Positions 40,185-53,001 are shown, numbered from the stretch's first letter. The stretch is 64,000 bases of DNA from Cheilinus undulatus (GCF_018320785.1 NC_054877.1:9618030-9682029); one strand, 5' to 3'. The notes: generated from the letters alone by a model not told the origin. A program made the numbers and translations.

Positions 40185-40312
40185 TAATCGCCGCTCGCTC
40201 CATCACCCCCACTCGCTCCCGACTGCTTCTTCCCCTGCTGCAGATAGCAGCGGATGCTAACCGTAGTTTAGAGTGAAGCTACTGCTCTGCCATGGACTAA
40301 ACCTGACCACTG

Positions 40313-41396
40313 ATGGCTTTCATACTCACTGAAAAGGTAAGACAATACTTAAAACCATGTGAAATGTAATGTATTTTGGAGTTATCTTGCCCTTGTTAGC
40401 ATGCGCGCTAACGGGAATGCTAACGAGCTAACACCAATGTGCAATGTTGGTAACTTTTACTTTCTGGATTCTGTTAATTATATCAGAGTATTTCTGGTTT
40501 ATAGCTTTGACCACATAGTTTGTGCTAAAATACTAACTTTATAACACTGCTTTCTAAGAGTGATGCTCTATAAGCAGAGCTAAGATACTGTTATGAATGA
40601 GGTTTGTAAAGAAATACTAGTTGATAACGTTGAGTCATTAGATCAAATAAAATATAAGAACACTGTAGGTAGTACTACAGGATTATGATTGTAATGTATT
40701 GCACTGCTGTCTAAATATGGATGTATTGTTTTTCCAGATACAAGGAAACAACAGTGATGGAGTCCAGGCCCACCTGAACCTTCACCATGAAGCAGATGGG
40801 ATTATCACATCATCACATCATCCTGCGTCAGAAACTGGAGATAATCTAAGAGGTATGCACATGTAAACAGTGCTTCTATGCATATACAACAATGCTAGAT
40901 ATTTCTATATCAGATAACAGAAATACTCAAAATCTGTTTGTAACATAACAAAAGCTGAACGATGTCAGGCATGGCTGCGAGACTCCTAAGAAACAAGGAC
41001 TCAAAACTCAGCTGAGCCCTTGTTCAGATGAGGGAATGTCAAACACATGACCACAGTTCTAACATCTCTAATCATCATATTTATGTGACATGCTACAGTG
41101 GAGAATTTTAGAATCCAGTACTTAGTATAATCATACCAAAGCACACTTTACCTACAATACTGTTAAAACAAAATGTAGTCGTATTCGTGGGGTGTCATCA
41201 CAGTATGAATACCGTACTTGTCAAAATTATACAAATGTTTATACCTTATATCACTGCTGCTGCATGTCCACATAATGCTTTTAGCAATTAAATGAGTTGA
41301 AAGTATTTTTTCCAGCTCCTGCACACCTGAGCTTTCTTTTCAGGTAGCTCTTATTCAGCATCGAGGTCTTACATGGGCCAAGATCTGCAGATTTGA
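40313..41396 (+). CDS. Putative spliced small ORF, 63 aa, function unknown
   Basis: Three segments join with good splice signals and one open frame: 40313-40336 (MAFILTEK, donor AAG|GTAAGA), 40738-40852 (acceptor TTTTTCCAG, donor AG|GTATGC) and 41344-41396 (acceptor TCTTTTTCAG, stop TGA). The product contains IQGNNSDGVQAHLNLHHEAD and ends SRSYMGQDLQI. AATAAA signals follow at about 41644 and 41810. A YY1-like promoter repeat lies 190 bp upstream. No domain is recognised. It could be a real small gene, a non-coding RNA with a chance frame, or a gene relic within a mobile element. Confidence 0.35.
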
Positions 41397-41759
41397 GCTG
41401 GAACAAGTACTTCCTAAGAGGAATGGTTTGTAATACTGCATTTACAAACTCCTTTTCTCTCTCCCTCTCCCTCTAGAAGAACACTTCAGCCACTGAAAAG
41501 TGAGGGCAAAGTCAAGAAAACGGTGGATCCAAGCTCCATTTGTTTATTTATTATTTTTTCACAAAAAAAAATCTGCATGGATATAAATCTGTATATGAAA
41601 ATTACAAAAATCTGGGTTATAATGATCTGATATTGCAGTAAAAAATAAAGCTTTTGAACAGAAAAGAACTTAAGGTAGTGATTTTTCGTAGTTGCATGCA
41701 TGGATAAAACAAATGGTGCACCCTTTTATGCTAGACAGAAATGATTTAAAATGATGTTC

Positions 41760-42365
41760 TGTGAGTTTTTATTACCTGCACTTGTAACATGTCAGGTCCT
41801 TACCCTTCTAAATAAAGTTCTTGTATTGTATTGTATTCTTCTGATGACATGTTACATGTAGAGGAAATAAACATTCACAGGAGCATTATCCACATGTGAC
41901 ATGTGGAAGAAATAAATATTCACAGTGGCATTATTGACTGTGTAGACTTTGTTTTTGTGGTGCTGATATGTTTTTTTAATTGAATGAATCTTGTTGTCAG
42001 GATCAGTTAGCATGTCTCTGTAGTCACAGAAGGTGCCCCATGCAGGTTGGCCACGGTTTGGTACAGTTGATCTTGCTGTCACAGGCAGGTTTGTCCATGG
42101 CATTGAGAATAACCCAGGTTATCAATATCTGAAACACTTCCTCTCCTGCTGGGATGGCTGTTGACACTGTGCCTGGAAATCGAGCAGCACACAAAATTTA
42201 GATCACCTGTGCTCAAATAAAGTGGTTGTTTATATTTCTATAGCCCTTGACAAAAATCTGACACACCTGCATTTCTGTTGTCCTCCTCACTGACAGATCC
42301 AGCTCCTCTCTGAGTCTGTCAGAGCTCTCCTCCTCTGAAGCTGCACATCCCTCAGAGTTGGAGCC
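41760..42365 (-). other. Exon-like segments on the minus strand
   Basis: Positions 42365-42267 are exactly 99 bp between a good acceptor (TTTCTACTCTCAG) and a donor (CAG|GTGTGT). They encode GSNSEGCAASEEESSDRLRE and then ELDLSVRRTTEMQ in one frame. Positions 42172-42122 continue in phase after TTTCCAG: AQCQQPSQQERKCFRY, then stop. A minus-strand AATAAA lies at 41773-41768. A possible first exon at 46145-46041 (MQNANVSWERIYLHHVNR, donor GAG|GTAAGT) is out of phase with the 99-bp exon, so at least one exon would be missing between them. No family is recognised. Confidence 0.35.
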
Positions 42366-42746
42366 CTGAGAGTAGAAATACAATGACTATCATGAACAGT
42401 TTTATCACTCATTTTCTCTTTATCACATTCTGATTTAAACCATGATAAACCATAAGGGTACAAGGTTTGATTTCTGTTCTCAAACTAAAACATCCACAAC
42501 GTATAGCGTTACCCCCACATGAACAAAATTGACAGTTTGATTGAGTTTTACCCCAGAAATAATAAGTCTGAGAGTTATGTATTTGTTATAATAATTGTGT
42601 ATCTGTCACTAATGTATTTCCTTGCCTTCACCAATATGCAACACTGTTTTGGAGCAGTGAAGCTGTTGTTTTGCAGACGTGACCACAAAGTAAATATCAA
42701 CAAAGTAAAAAGTACCTTGTAAGAGCACAGCATCAAGCTAAATAAT

Positions 42747-43838
42747 TATGGAGCTCTTATTGTTGCAAAGTATGTGCAAATTCGTATTTGCAAGTATTTG
42801 CAAATCAGCGTTATGTCAGAGCAAATAATCAAAATATTAAAACGACTGTGTAGTGTGAACTGTAATAGATTGAAATGAATATTTCGTTAGGCCAGTCGTT
42901 TTGATCACACGTTGAAGCAAATTTTCAAGTCCTATATGTTTCCTGGCCAGGTGATAAGAAGTAAATGTTTAGGATATTGCAAGATTTGAACCCACGACTA
43001 CATAATTGAAAACCCACAACATTACCACTCTACGACTTCATCTGCCTATCCATCATTATCGAAGTAATGTGATTTAAATGTCAATATTGGTCGGTGCCAT
43101 TGGGCTCTGTACAAAATAGACAATCTTTCCCCTCCCCTGTTATTTATATAAATATAAATGTTACAGACCATTCCATCGATCTTATTGCTAACATCACCTG
43201 GCTCATACAGCGTCATAATGGGGATTTCTGTTAAATACAACACAATGAACCCCTGTCTTGTAGAAATGGCAATTCAATCACTGCTGTGATACCATTTTGG
43301 AGATAAGGAACTCATTATTTTACTCACTCTTTCAATTCACTCTGAAAATATGAATAATAACAACAGCAGTATGATACGATAACATTTCTCCTTCCACACT
43401 AACGTTATATAGAGACGCTACTAAGTCTTAACTGCTGCCTCAGGCCTATGTGATGAGAAAGGCAGCCTTGCCTGTGAGCCTGCGCTGAGGGCAACAGACC
43501 CAGCCTCTACGCTTACAGATCTAAGTACACGCTTACAGATCTGACTACAAATCGTGCGCAGTACAAGTGTTGCAAAAGTCAAGTGTGTATGACAGCCAAC
43601 TGAGAGGCAGATTCTGAACCAAAATGAACTAAGTCCACAATTTCAAATTGGTCTACATATGTGCAGATTACTGCACACATTTGTGCACAATTTACAAAAC
43701 TTTCCACACATTTGCAAATCTTTACATGCATTTGTGGAGTTGTACACGCATTTGCAGATCTGTGCACACATTTGTGAATTTGTACACAGATCTTTGTACG
43801 CATTTGCAAATACTTTTGCAACAATAATAGCGCCATAG
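42747..43838. mobile_element. Non-autonomous element with ~35-bp inverted ends and internal repeats
   Basis: The left TTATTGTTGCAAAGTATGTG and, read from the right, TTATTGTTGCAAAAGTATTT pair as inverted repeats, extending outward to TATGGAGCT and TATGGCGCT. Inside, 43670-43815 is a degenerate tandem of about 28 bp built on 'cacatttgc(a/g)' words. The exact target duplication was not resolved, so the superfamily is uncertain. Confidence 0.6.
42950..43030 (-). repeat. Degenerate tRNA-like segment
   Basis: On the minus strand, GTAGAGTGGTAATG (A-box-like) is followed by GTGGGTTCAAATC (B-box-like). The anticodon and acceptor stems do not pair properly. A tRNA pseudogene or SINE head is likelier than a gene. 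Confidence 0.35.
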
Positions 43839-44093
43839 GTAACGATGCTCAGCACAGCTGTGTCTGAGCACTAAACTTATTAATTGTGGCGTTGTGTGTT
43901 ACAACTGCAGCTTATTTAGCGAATGATTCTGAGGCTCTGGGAAAGCCAAGTTTGATATCAGTGAAGCTTGTCAACTAATGTTAGCTGACGCAGTCAGTGT
44001 ACATATTACAAGGTAGTTATATAAAGTCAATACATCATAAAAATGTCACTAATATGTTCAGTTTTGTGCTCGGTAGAAGGCTGCTGATGAGAT

Positions 44094-45895
44094 AAATAAT
44101 AATAATAATAACTTTATTTGTATAGCACTTTTAAAAACATGGGTTTACAAAGTGCTTTGACAAGTGCAGAAGCAAGCAGAAGAACAAAGCAACAACCCAA
44201 AGAAAAGATAAGAAGACAGAACATGACATGCAGACAACATCAGCAGAATCCACACATTTAAAGAAACTAAACAGGAATATGGATGAGATAGTAATTCATC
44301 AAGATCAATATACATCAAAACCTAGATGTCATGTGAAGGCATGCAAACTAAGACATCACAGATATCAATCAGAGTGCAGACATGAAGCCATTCTACACAA
44401 CTAAGACATCATGAACATCATCAGGATGCAGGCAAGACACAGACACCAAGTACCATAAAACAATAGGAACAATAGGAACCCAGGCAATGCAGGAACCAAG
44501 CTGCACAGGCTGAGACCGAGAGGACCAGAATTAAAATATGAGAAATTAAAAGAGAAACAAGGAGGAGTTAAAAAAAAAACAGGAGATAAATGAGAAAAAG
44601 CAGTAAAATGTAAATAAGAGGGCAAAAGCAGATAGTAAAGCGAGGTAAAATGAGCTGTAAAACTGTAAAAGCAGTAAAATTGATACATATTATAACAGAG
44701 GTAAACAAAAGGGAAGGAATAAAGACAAAAAAGCAATGACGTGAGGGAGACAGTAATGATTAAAAACAGCCAGGGGGCAAGGAAATAAAATGAGGTTGAC
44801 AGGGAGTAAAGGAGAAATTAAGAGGAAATTAAACTAAAACAGGTAAGAATCTGTGAGAAGATAATAACCAAATAAGATGAAGACGAAGATGACATCACGT
44901 AAAAGCAAGTCTATAAAAATGAGTCTTAAGATGTGATTTAAAAGATGTCAATGATTCTGCATGCTTTATCTTCTCGGGCAGGTCGTTCCAAAGTCGAGGG
45001 GCTCTGATGGAGAAGGCCCTGTCACCCTTAGATTTAAGTCTCAACTTTGAAAAGACCAGTTAGCCCGCGCCCGAGGATCTAAGGCTGCGGGTTGGCTCAT
45101 AGGGGGTTAAAAGTTCTCGTATATAGATTGGAGCCAGACCCTTCAATGCTTTAAAAGTAATTAATAGGATCTTAAAATCAATTCTAAAACTAACAGGAAG
45201 CCAGCATAAAGATGCTAAAAGGGGAGTGATGTGATGTTGTCTGTTAAAACCAGTGAGAAGCCTAGCTGCTGCATTCTGTACAAGTTGGAGGCGAGAAAGT
45301 GATTTCTGGGAGATACCGGAGAGGAGTGAATTACAGTAATCTAATCTGGAAAAGATAAAAGCATGGATGAGTTTTTCCAGGTCCTGTTGAGTCAGTATTG
45401 TTTTTATTTTGGAGATGGTACGTAGTTGAAAGAAACAAGATTTAACGACTGATTTTATGTGATTATCAAATGAGAGGTTATTGTCGAATGTCACACCTAG
45501 ATTTCTGCCAGTGGATTTGATGTTAGTTGCTGCTAGATGACTCAGGTGGCTGTTGATGGAGGGGGAGAAGTGGGGATTAAACAATATGATTTCTGATTTT
45601 GAGTTGCAAAAAGTTTTGTGCCATCCAACAGTTAACATCATTTAAACAATCTGTAACAGCAGCTAGGCTTCTCGGGTCCTCAGGTCTCAGGGGCAGGTAT
45701 ATCTGTGTGTCGTCTGCATAGCAGTGAAAGGAGACTTTATCATTCTGGATTATTTCACCAAGGGGCAGCATATAAATAGAAAATAAAATAGGACCTAAAA
45801 CCGAACCTTGCGGTACACCACAGGTAAGAATAGAGGAAGAGGAGGAGTGGTTACCTATGGTGACTGCAAAGGTTCGTTCTAAAAGATACGAATAA
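44094..45895 (-). mobile_element. 5'-truncated L2-like LINE
   Basis: The minus strand encodes the last part of a reverse transcriptase: CGVPQGSVLGPILFSIYMLP, then SFHCYADDTQIYLPL (catalytic Y-A-D-D, about 45735-45695). The usual C-terminal run follows: SRLDYCNSLLSGI, RLQLVQNAAARLLTGF, LCWLPV and ELLTPYEPTRSLRSS. At least one frameshift (about 45600-45640) separates the YADD part from the rest. The 3' UTR ends in an (ATT)n-like tail at 44094-44110, typical of L2/CR1-type LINEs. The 5' end is lost near 45895. Confidence 0.85.
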
Positions 45896-46275
45896 AATCA
45901 TCAACAGTCGTAACACTATCATCATTTCCTCGTCTCCTCTGTATCAGATAGTGTTTCACCACTGTGTCAGCAGTCCAGAGTCAAACGTAAATTATTCTCA
46001 AATATAAACTATAAACTTTCAGAAGTGTAACTTCACTTACCTCCTGTTAACATGATGCAGGTAAATCCTCTCCCAACTCACGTTAGCGTTCTGCATGTAG
46101 CAGCAGACGGCCAGCTAGCAGGCACGTCCAGAGCGAGTGAGCCCCTTTAATATTAGTTTATGTAAACAGTAAAAAATAAAATTTAAAAAAAAAAAAAAAA
46201 ACGCACTGTAAATCATTGGTGGTACTGCCCAGACATTATGCATTGAGCATACAGCAATACATCACACGAAGAAGA

Positions 46276-46339
46276 AACTTCCGCTTGGGACTTCCGACAT
46301 GGATTGGATGTATAGCGACGCCCATGTCGGCCATCTTGA
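46276..46339 (-). promoter_or_regulatory. Promoter-like repeat, right inverted copy
   Basis: The reverse complement of the 40120 repeat, with AAGATGGCCGACATGGGC and ETS-like GCGGAAGT. On the minus strand it lies about 130-180 bp upstream of the possible exon 46145-46041. Confidence 0.4.
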
Positions 46340-46599
46340 CTGCAGTTGGGTCCCTCTCACATACCCCATGGATGCAGCACACCTTGTTGCTGGCACTCAA
46401 CGGTTGCTACACATCCGCGGTTGTGACACAACCCGACAGGCAACGGGTTGCGAGGGCCCGTTATCGTTGCTTGCAGCTTTCATTTTCTGAATGTTATTTT
46501 TTATTATTATTTGTTCATCATCATCCCGATATTAACTTGCCAAAACAGCCTGAACCAAGATAAATAAGAAAGTTAATTAAAACGTGCTAACACATTTGA

Positions 46600-47385
46600 T
46601 CTTGTTACGTCTTAATGAATTGATTTCTTAATTGAAGAGGATTACCGCACATTGTAGTTTTTCCTCATTTCAGACAGGCCTAATACACACTGGTTAATTT
46701 CAAACAAACAGTAACATTATCTATAGGCACATTAACAAATACAGGAAGCACTGAATAATGTTAATTTTGGACTCTGTTAATGCTAATATTAGGCTAGCTA
46801 TCACTATCTCATTAAGGTCATTAAAAAGTGAACTAGAATTAGCCAAATGAGCATTTTCACGAAAAGCATCACCAAGTCCCGACCACAACTAACCATTACG
46901 TTGCTGGGTCTTTGGTTTGGCTCTGGAGACCACTTTGTAATCTACTCTGCCGTCTCAGACTCTGGGTCAGACTCATCATTGCTGGACTCAGGTTCATGTC
47001 TGGAAATTTCCAGCTGTTGAGGATCACTGCTGCTAACGCTGCTGATGCTGGCAAAAGCAACATCAGATCCTTGTCTGCTGGTGATGGCTGAGCCTGAACG
47101 ATGACCATGCAATGCACCTTCCTCGAATGCTTCCTTTCTCTCTTAACTCTCTTGCGCTGGCTCACTCATGTCACTGCTGTTTGATTGACAAGTGACAGAT
47201 GCAACAGCCTGAGGAAACGGGCGGGACACACCCACAGGGACCAAAGGTGATTGGTTTTCACCATAGGTAGTGATAGGTGAAATTCCTGAACTTCCTTACA
47301 AAACACAGGCATAGTGTATCACAAAAGCCCAGCCCAGCCCCCTCCCCCCACAAACAATTCCTTGAAAGGGCCTGTGTCCACATCA
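46600..47385 (-). other. Non-genic sequence with a short acidic minus-strand frame
   Basis: A minus-strand frame at about 47120-46940 reads GSDVAFASISSVSSSDPQQL then EPESSNDESDPESETAE and a stop. It has a coding-like composition but no recognisable domain or start, and may be the N-terminal piece of a fish transposon protein. Nothing else is seen. Confidence 0.3.
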
Positions 47386-47389
47386 CTGT

Positions 47390-48855
47390 GGGCCATAGGC
47401 CCTGTCCACACAGAGACCAAATCGATATATTTCTGTTTTGTTTTTAAAAAGTTTTACATAAATAGGGGACGTTTCAGGAAATATCCGTGTAACCACGGAA
47501 CCTCGGAAAACGACTGGAAACGCTGTAGTATATGTGACCAAAGCTGGTAAAAACTCCTGCAAGTCATCCGAGGTCATTTTTGAGTATTTTACACATTATG
47601 AAATCGTAGATTCCAAGCTTTCAAATGGTGTATCATACACCCTAATCTGAGCATATTTGACAAAGATATGCTCATTTGAATGTTAACTTCTAGTTTCTGT
47701 TTGTTCTCAAAGTTTCAGGACTTTTCCTACCTTCAGGCAGGCCAGGTAATGGGCATGAATAATAGAGCCACATTTACATAAAGTCCACCCAAACCGAGCT
47801 TCTGAATGGGACTGGTGACGCTCATCAAAATATTCCCATAGGAAATCTGCCTTCGTCAAACTTTCACTGTCGAGTGATCTTGAAGTTGTCCCAAGTCTGT
47901 TGATAATTCTTGCTGCTTCTTCATCGTCTCTTCTACTTTTCTTCGCTGCAGGGCACATCTTGAGGCTTGTTGATAAAGATGATAACTAGAAACAGCTGTA
48001 GTTACATGCCGACAGGGGTTGGAGTTTGAGCCATGTGGTGTTTGTTATTGTCCATCTCAATGAGTGAAACTGGGAACAATGCCAGGCTGAGTGGCCAATT
48101 ATCACCCAGCAGTTTCGCTTTCCCCTCCCCTCAATCTCCCTGCAGAAGCTACGCAAAGAGGGCATTTTTAAACACAAAATTAACACTTTTAAATATCACA
48201 TTTGTGTTACTTTTTTCATCTAATGAGTAGTTTAAATGTCGGACCTGCATAAAATGCGAAAAAATGAAAAATGATCGACTTTGTATCCATTTTTCTCAAC
48301 CACCAGAATGCCGACCTGCAGGAACTTTATCTGGCTTCGGTCACATATATGCCAAGCCTGTACATGGCGCTGTATTGCTTTCACAGAAATGCACCAGAAG
48401 AGAGAAGAAGATCACAGAAAACTGCCCCAAATTTTCTCCTACTTGCCCTCCTGGTTGTTCACCGCGGTGGATTTAAGAATATCTGGAATCTGTTGATCGC
48501 GGTGGTGGTAAAGGAGCATCCGATTTTGCTGTAAAAGCCATAATAAGCTCAATAGCTTCTGCAGCATGAACACACCCATGTAACCCACCATTGTTGTTTT
48601 GGTTCTATATGCATATGCGGGGTAAGTGTGCTGCGCTATGTGTAACGTAATCGTTTCAAGAAAGATGCAGTTGGCTGTCCACATGGAGACGAAACGGTAA
48701 GCTTTTACATATTGGTTCACTCTGGGACCCATTTTGAAAAAATAGCGTTTATGGTCTCTAAAAAACACCTTTTCTGTGTGGATGAAACACTGATACAACA
48801 AAAAACCTTTGCGTATACTCCTGAATTTGTCTCTGTGTGGACGAGGCGGGGGGCA
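47390..48855 (-). mobile_element. DNA transposon remnant, possibly PIF/Harbinger-like
   Basis: The inverted ends share GTCCACACAGAGAC: left near 47400 as CCTGTCCACACAGAGACCAA, right near 48840 as the reverse complement. The interior minus strand has open pieces: VGYMGVFMLQKLLSLLWLLQ with QNRMLLYHHRDQQI (48580-48490), and RRDDEEAARIINRLGTT with DFLWEYFDERHQ (47935-47810). The first resembles the N-terminal part of fish Harbinger-like nuclease proteins, from memory. Frames are broken. Confidence 0.4.
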
Positions 48856-48859
48856 TAGT

Positions 48860-50020
48860 CGTGCTTTCCTTTCCCCCCCTTTTCTGTTTTTTTTCCCTTC
48901 TTGCCCGGCCAACTGGCCCATCAGCCTGTTGGCCCACCGGTGAAATCCCCGGCTTCCCCGTATGTCAGTCCACCTATGGACGTAGATGCTGTTTCATAAA
49001 AGGAAGGCGAAAGATTTTTTATAGGAAATTGTCACAGTTTAAAATAAAATGTAAGTTCTTTCCCCTGTCTATGGTCAGAAACAGGCGAGCAAAAGTAAAA
49101 AAAAAATACTTTGTTTTAATCTTCCATTTAAGGGTGTTGAAATAGCTCTTCATTTCCTAAACAAGACTTTAACTATTGTAGAAACTAGTGGTTGTCAGCT
49201 GGTGAGAACCTCTTTCTGTTGGATCTTAAATATTTGCAAAAAAATGTGGCAGCATTCTTTGTATGGAAGCCCTAAATTGACATAAAGTAAATCCATATAT
49301 GTATTCTTATTTAGATTTTCTTATGATGCTAAGTAAATTTAAGTATTTACCTCAAGATTTCTTCTCATTTGTCTAATTTTCTTTGGATAATAAACCTGGT
49401 TTTCCCAAGATAACGAAGAAATTCTTCAGGAAAAGAAAACATTTCCTTGGTATATTGAGATAAGGGACCAAAATAAGATGCAAGCATTAGGGGTGCTAAT
49501 CTCTCCTTCTCAAGACGATTCGATTCAAATCTCGATTCACAGACTCAATTTGATTCCCTGACGATTCATTAAAAGACAGAACAATTCAGTCCGATACAAT
49601 CTGATTATAGAATCATGGTAACTTTTTGCTTTAACAAAAATTGGCAAAATTTCATAATAATCTAAGTTTATTTGATCTTATTTATAAAACAGACTAAATG
49701 CCAGGCCTCCTGTGCTAACATTCTGAAAATATGTTTAAGAAAGTTTTCATCACACCCAGGTGTCTTACTCTGACATTCAATTGGGAGATAAATTTTAAAA
49801 TAATATTGAAAACAGTCAAATTAAAACAGCTTTCTATACATTTTTCCTTTCATAATTCCTCTTAATGTGAGTGTTCAGTCTACATGTTGCAAAAACATAA
49901 TTATTTCCTTTCTCTGTGTATCTGACCGTTCTTGATTGTTTTCATTCTTGAATTAATTCACTGGAGAACAGCTGATCTCCAGCTCAGTGAAGTCCTCTCT
50001 GTTTCCTCTCATATTATTAT
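48860..50020. other. Zinc-finger intron 1, AT-rich part
   Basis: No gene is supported. Positions 49490-49630 have 'gattcgattcaaatctcgat' runs, a pattern common in dispersed fish repeats. Confidence 0.35.
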
Positions 50021-50422
50021 GATTATCTTTACACCACTAGTATGCATGCATGTCCTTCTGTAAATAGAAAAAAATAATCCTTGCACAAAAAGAGTGGCAC
50101 TTACATGCAGTGGAAATACTTCTGTAAATGTCAGTATCTGAAAAAGTATTAGTAGAAGACGAATAGTCAAAAGATTTAAAATATGGAAAAATCTGCCTTA
50201 TTCAGAAAGCCCTGCTGCAGTCTCTGATAGCATCTCTACTGTCAGCTCTCACATACACACATCGTAAAAGTTTGAGAAAGAAAAACTCAGCATGAGTTTG
50301 ATCAGTGATTATTACAAATCTGTTAGAGACATCAATAATAGGAGTCATTCCTAAATAGCTGGGGAGGTTGTCTGTATTTTAAAGCAGGAATTAAGTCTGT
50401 ATGTGGATGAGAGCTGAAGATA

Positions 50423-50964
50423 CACTGCCTGGCCAAAAAAAAAGTCGCCACCAAAAAAGGTCACACACTAATATTTCGTTGGACCGCCTTTAGCTTTGAT
50501 TACAGCATGCATTTGCTGTGGCATTGTTTCGATACGCTTCTGCAATGTCACAAGATTTATTTCCATCCAGTGTTGCATTAATTTTATAATATTGTTGATG
50601 GGAGAGTCTGACCACTGCGCAAAGCCTTCTCCAACACATCCCAAAGATTCTCAATGGGGTTAAGGTCTGGACTCTGTGGTGGCCAATCCATGTGTGAAAA
50701 TGATGTCTCATGCTCCCTGAACCACTCTTTCACTATTTGAGCCCAGTGAATCCTGGCATTGTCATCTTGGAATATGCCCATGCCATTAGGGAAGAAAAAA
50801 TCCCTTGTTTAAGAAATGAGAAGTTACTCATTGCATCAGCTGGGGTTAAATAACTTGTTGCCAGCTGAAAGATAATCGCCCATGCAGTAATTATCCAATA
50901 GGAGACTCACACCTATTTGCTTAGTTAAATCCAGGTGGCAACTTTTTTTTTTGGCCAGGCAGTG
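50423..50964 (-). mobile_element. Tc1/mariner-like element, internally deleted
   Basis: The ends are inverted: CACTGCCTGGCCAAAAAAAA and, at the right, TTTTTTTTGGCCAGGCAGTG. TA flanks both ends (50421-50422, 50965-50966). The paralogous empty site at 33741-33746 has a single TA ('gaagaTAtaag'). The minus strand keeps a transposase C-terminus in two frames, including [20 protein letters not shown], the conserved end of the Tc1 DDE domain. Confidence 0.95.
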
Positions 50965-51309
50965 TATAAGAAGGAGTCAAAGACGATTTAAAGAGTTTAA
51001 CAATTTGAAATAATGTTAAAAGGTTTTTTTTTAAGACAAAGAAGGATAGTTGAAAAAAGTAAACATAGCAAAAAAAAGTGTGAGATAGCTGAAAAGTACA
51101 GAAAAAGCTAGAGTTTGTTGATTTAAAAAAAAAAAAAAGCATAAGAAATGGCAAAGTGATAATCACTTGAAATAAGTGAAAAACATAAATATCCCAATTT
51201 GTAATGGAAAAAGAATGTGGAATTATAATAATAAGAAGAAGAAAAATGAAGAACTTTATGGCACTAGGGTGTAAGCTTTCCCACCAATGATTTGCTGTTT
51301 TGTCCTGTC

Positions 51310-52652
51310 CAGCGTTTCCGCTAGACATTATTGTCCCCGGTCAAAATGACCGGCAGTCCTCAAGAATTCCGGCCATTTAGAACAACTACTGGACATTTGC
51401 TTTAACATTATTTTGCTGCATTAACAGCAGCAAAATAAATAAATCTGATATTCTGTGATAGATCGATACTTACAAGTCTGCGCTAAATGGGAGAGAGGAC
51501 ACATTTTTGTTTCCAGACCTGTCTCAAAACCGAGACAGTAGAAACCAAGCAAACAGTAAACCTGAGTAATTATTAACGCTATTACAGACACATGATTAGA
51601 CCCTAGAACCGACTGCACAAAGACTTTCTCTTATTTTTCTTTGTGTAAGTGGTTTAAAGTATCAAAATAAAGGCTGCGCACTGTTCCTTACACACGCAGT
51701 CAGTTACACAATATACGCCCACGTTAAACTGATAAACAACAACGTTACCGTTTAGCTTCACATTAGCACAGTTAACCTGTTAGCACACTGGCTGCTACTA
51801 TTAGCAGCTTACAACAGCCAAATACCATCCTCCACCAGCATCCAAACATAACTTCCCAGTGCTCTGTCAACTAAACACGGTGTTAAAACTCTACATTTCA
51901 AATGAAAAATGAGTCTTACCGTCAGTTGTATTAGTCTTCATGATATCACTGTAGCATCTGCTAAACCAGTAAATCCAACCATCCTGGTTTATTTTGACTA
52001 GTCCCGAAAAGACAAAAGCTCCACAGCAGATAGCCCGGTCCAATCCTCCACTCACTAACGGCTTATCCAAGACTACTACTGCTAATTAGCCGGCGTAGGC
52101 CTCTCTCTCTCTCTGCTGCATCAGTGTTTCAGCCACTCAGCTATAGTTCCCTTCTTTTCAGCCTCTTCATTACTTGCAGCAATGAAATACTCAAAATCCC
52201 CCCATACTGATTTTGATATTAAGCCTTTGGTTAACCAGGAAAACCTCACTTAGATTAAAATTCTGCTTTACGAGAAAGCTCTGGTCAAACTTTCTCACTT
52301 TCCCTGCATAGTCTCCAGCAGTATTGAGCATGCGCAGCAGAGAGATCACTTTGCTTTGGCGTCATCGTGCATACATAATTAGCCATGTGCTTGCTGTCTG
52401 AGGAGATAAACAACCCCAGCACCGCAGGACAGTAGATGTAGTAAGATTAAGCAACTTTTAGTTTATATTAACACATTTTCGCAACATATCTTCTAGGTTA
52501 CACAAAATATAATATGCAAGTATTCAGTATTCACTTATCTGGTAATTTGCATGTTTTCTACCAGACATTTTGACCAGTTATATTTTTATTTACTTGACTT
52601 CCACCCTTTTTACCAGCCAATGACCGGCAATTACCGGCTAACGGAAACTCAG
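51310..52652. mobile_element. hAT-like element, 1343 bp
   Basis: A perfect 8-bp duplication GTCCTGTC flanks it (51302-51309, 52653-52660). The paralogous copy 1 has a single GTCCTGTC (about 34077-34084). The ends are CAGCGTTTCCGCTAG and, read from the right, CTGAGTTTCCGTTAG. A short palindrome CCGGTCAAAATGACCGG lies near the left end, and related 'tgaccggcaattaccggc' lies near the right. No transposase ORF; non-autonomous. Confidence 0.9.
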
Positions 52653-53001
52653 GTCCTGTCTCTTTCAGAGGTTTTTTTTTAATTTTTTATTTAGGGTCCA
52701 AACTTCATCATGTTCAGTAACAAGAAAAAAATTGAGTGGTTCTTAAATATTTGGGTTGGGGTTTCTCTTGAAGAGGAGGTGGTGGGTCAGACCGAATCCA
52801 AACTGAGTTCATTGTGGAAGTACAAAAATGACAGTCCCTTGAGCGTGCACCTCTTCCATTTAATAACAACTTTAACATTGTAATATGTGGGATTTCCCTG
52901 TTATTATTGATACCCTAACAAGCTGCCTAACATATATACTGGTATTAAGTACATTATTGCTCTCTGCTCACTGTGTTTTTTTACTGTTTGTGTTCCTCCA
53001 G

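Larger units (their letters stand above)
50021..53001 (+). repeat. Segmental duplication copy 2, zinc-finger intron part
   Basis: Collinear with 33377-34841 once two insertions are removed (50423-50964 and 51310-52652). The homology continues into exon 2 and, with a deletion in copy 1, probably into the Tc1 element beyond it. Confidence 0.85.

Noticed and set aside
44401-44736. 111-residue minus-strand ORF rich in Phe, Leu and Tyr
   Set aside because: It lies in the 3' untranslated part of the L2-like LINE; low-complexity and unlike any LINE protein.
46216-46563. 115-residue ORF across the right promoter-like repeat
   Set aside because: No recognisable domain, and it runs opposite to the AAGATGGC-based reading of the repeat; probably chance.
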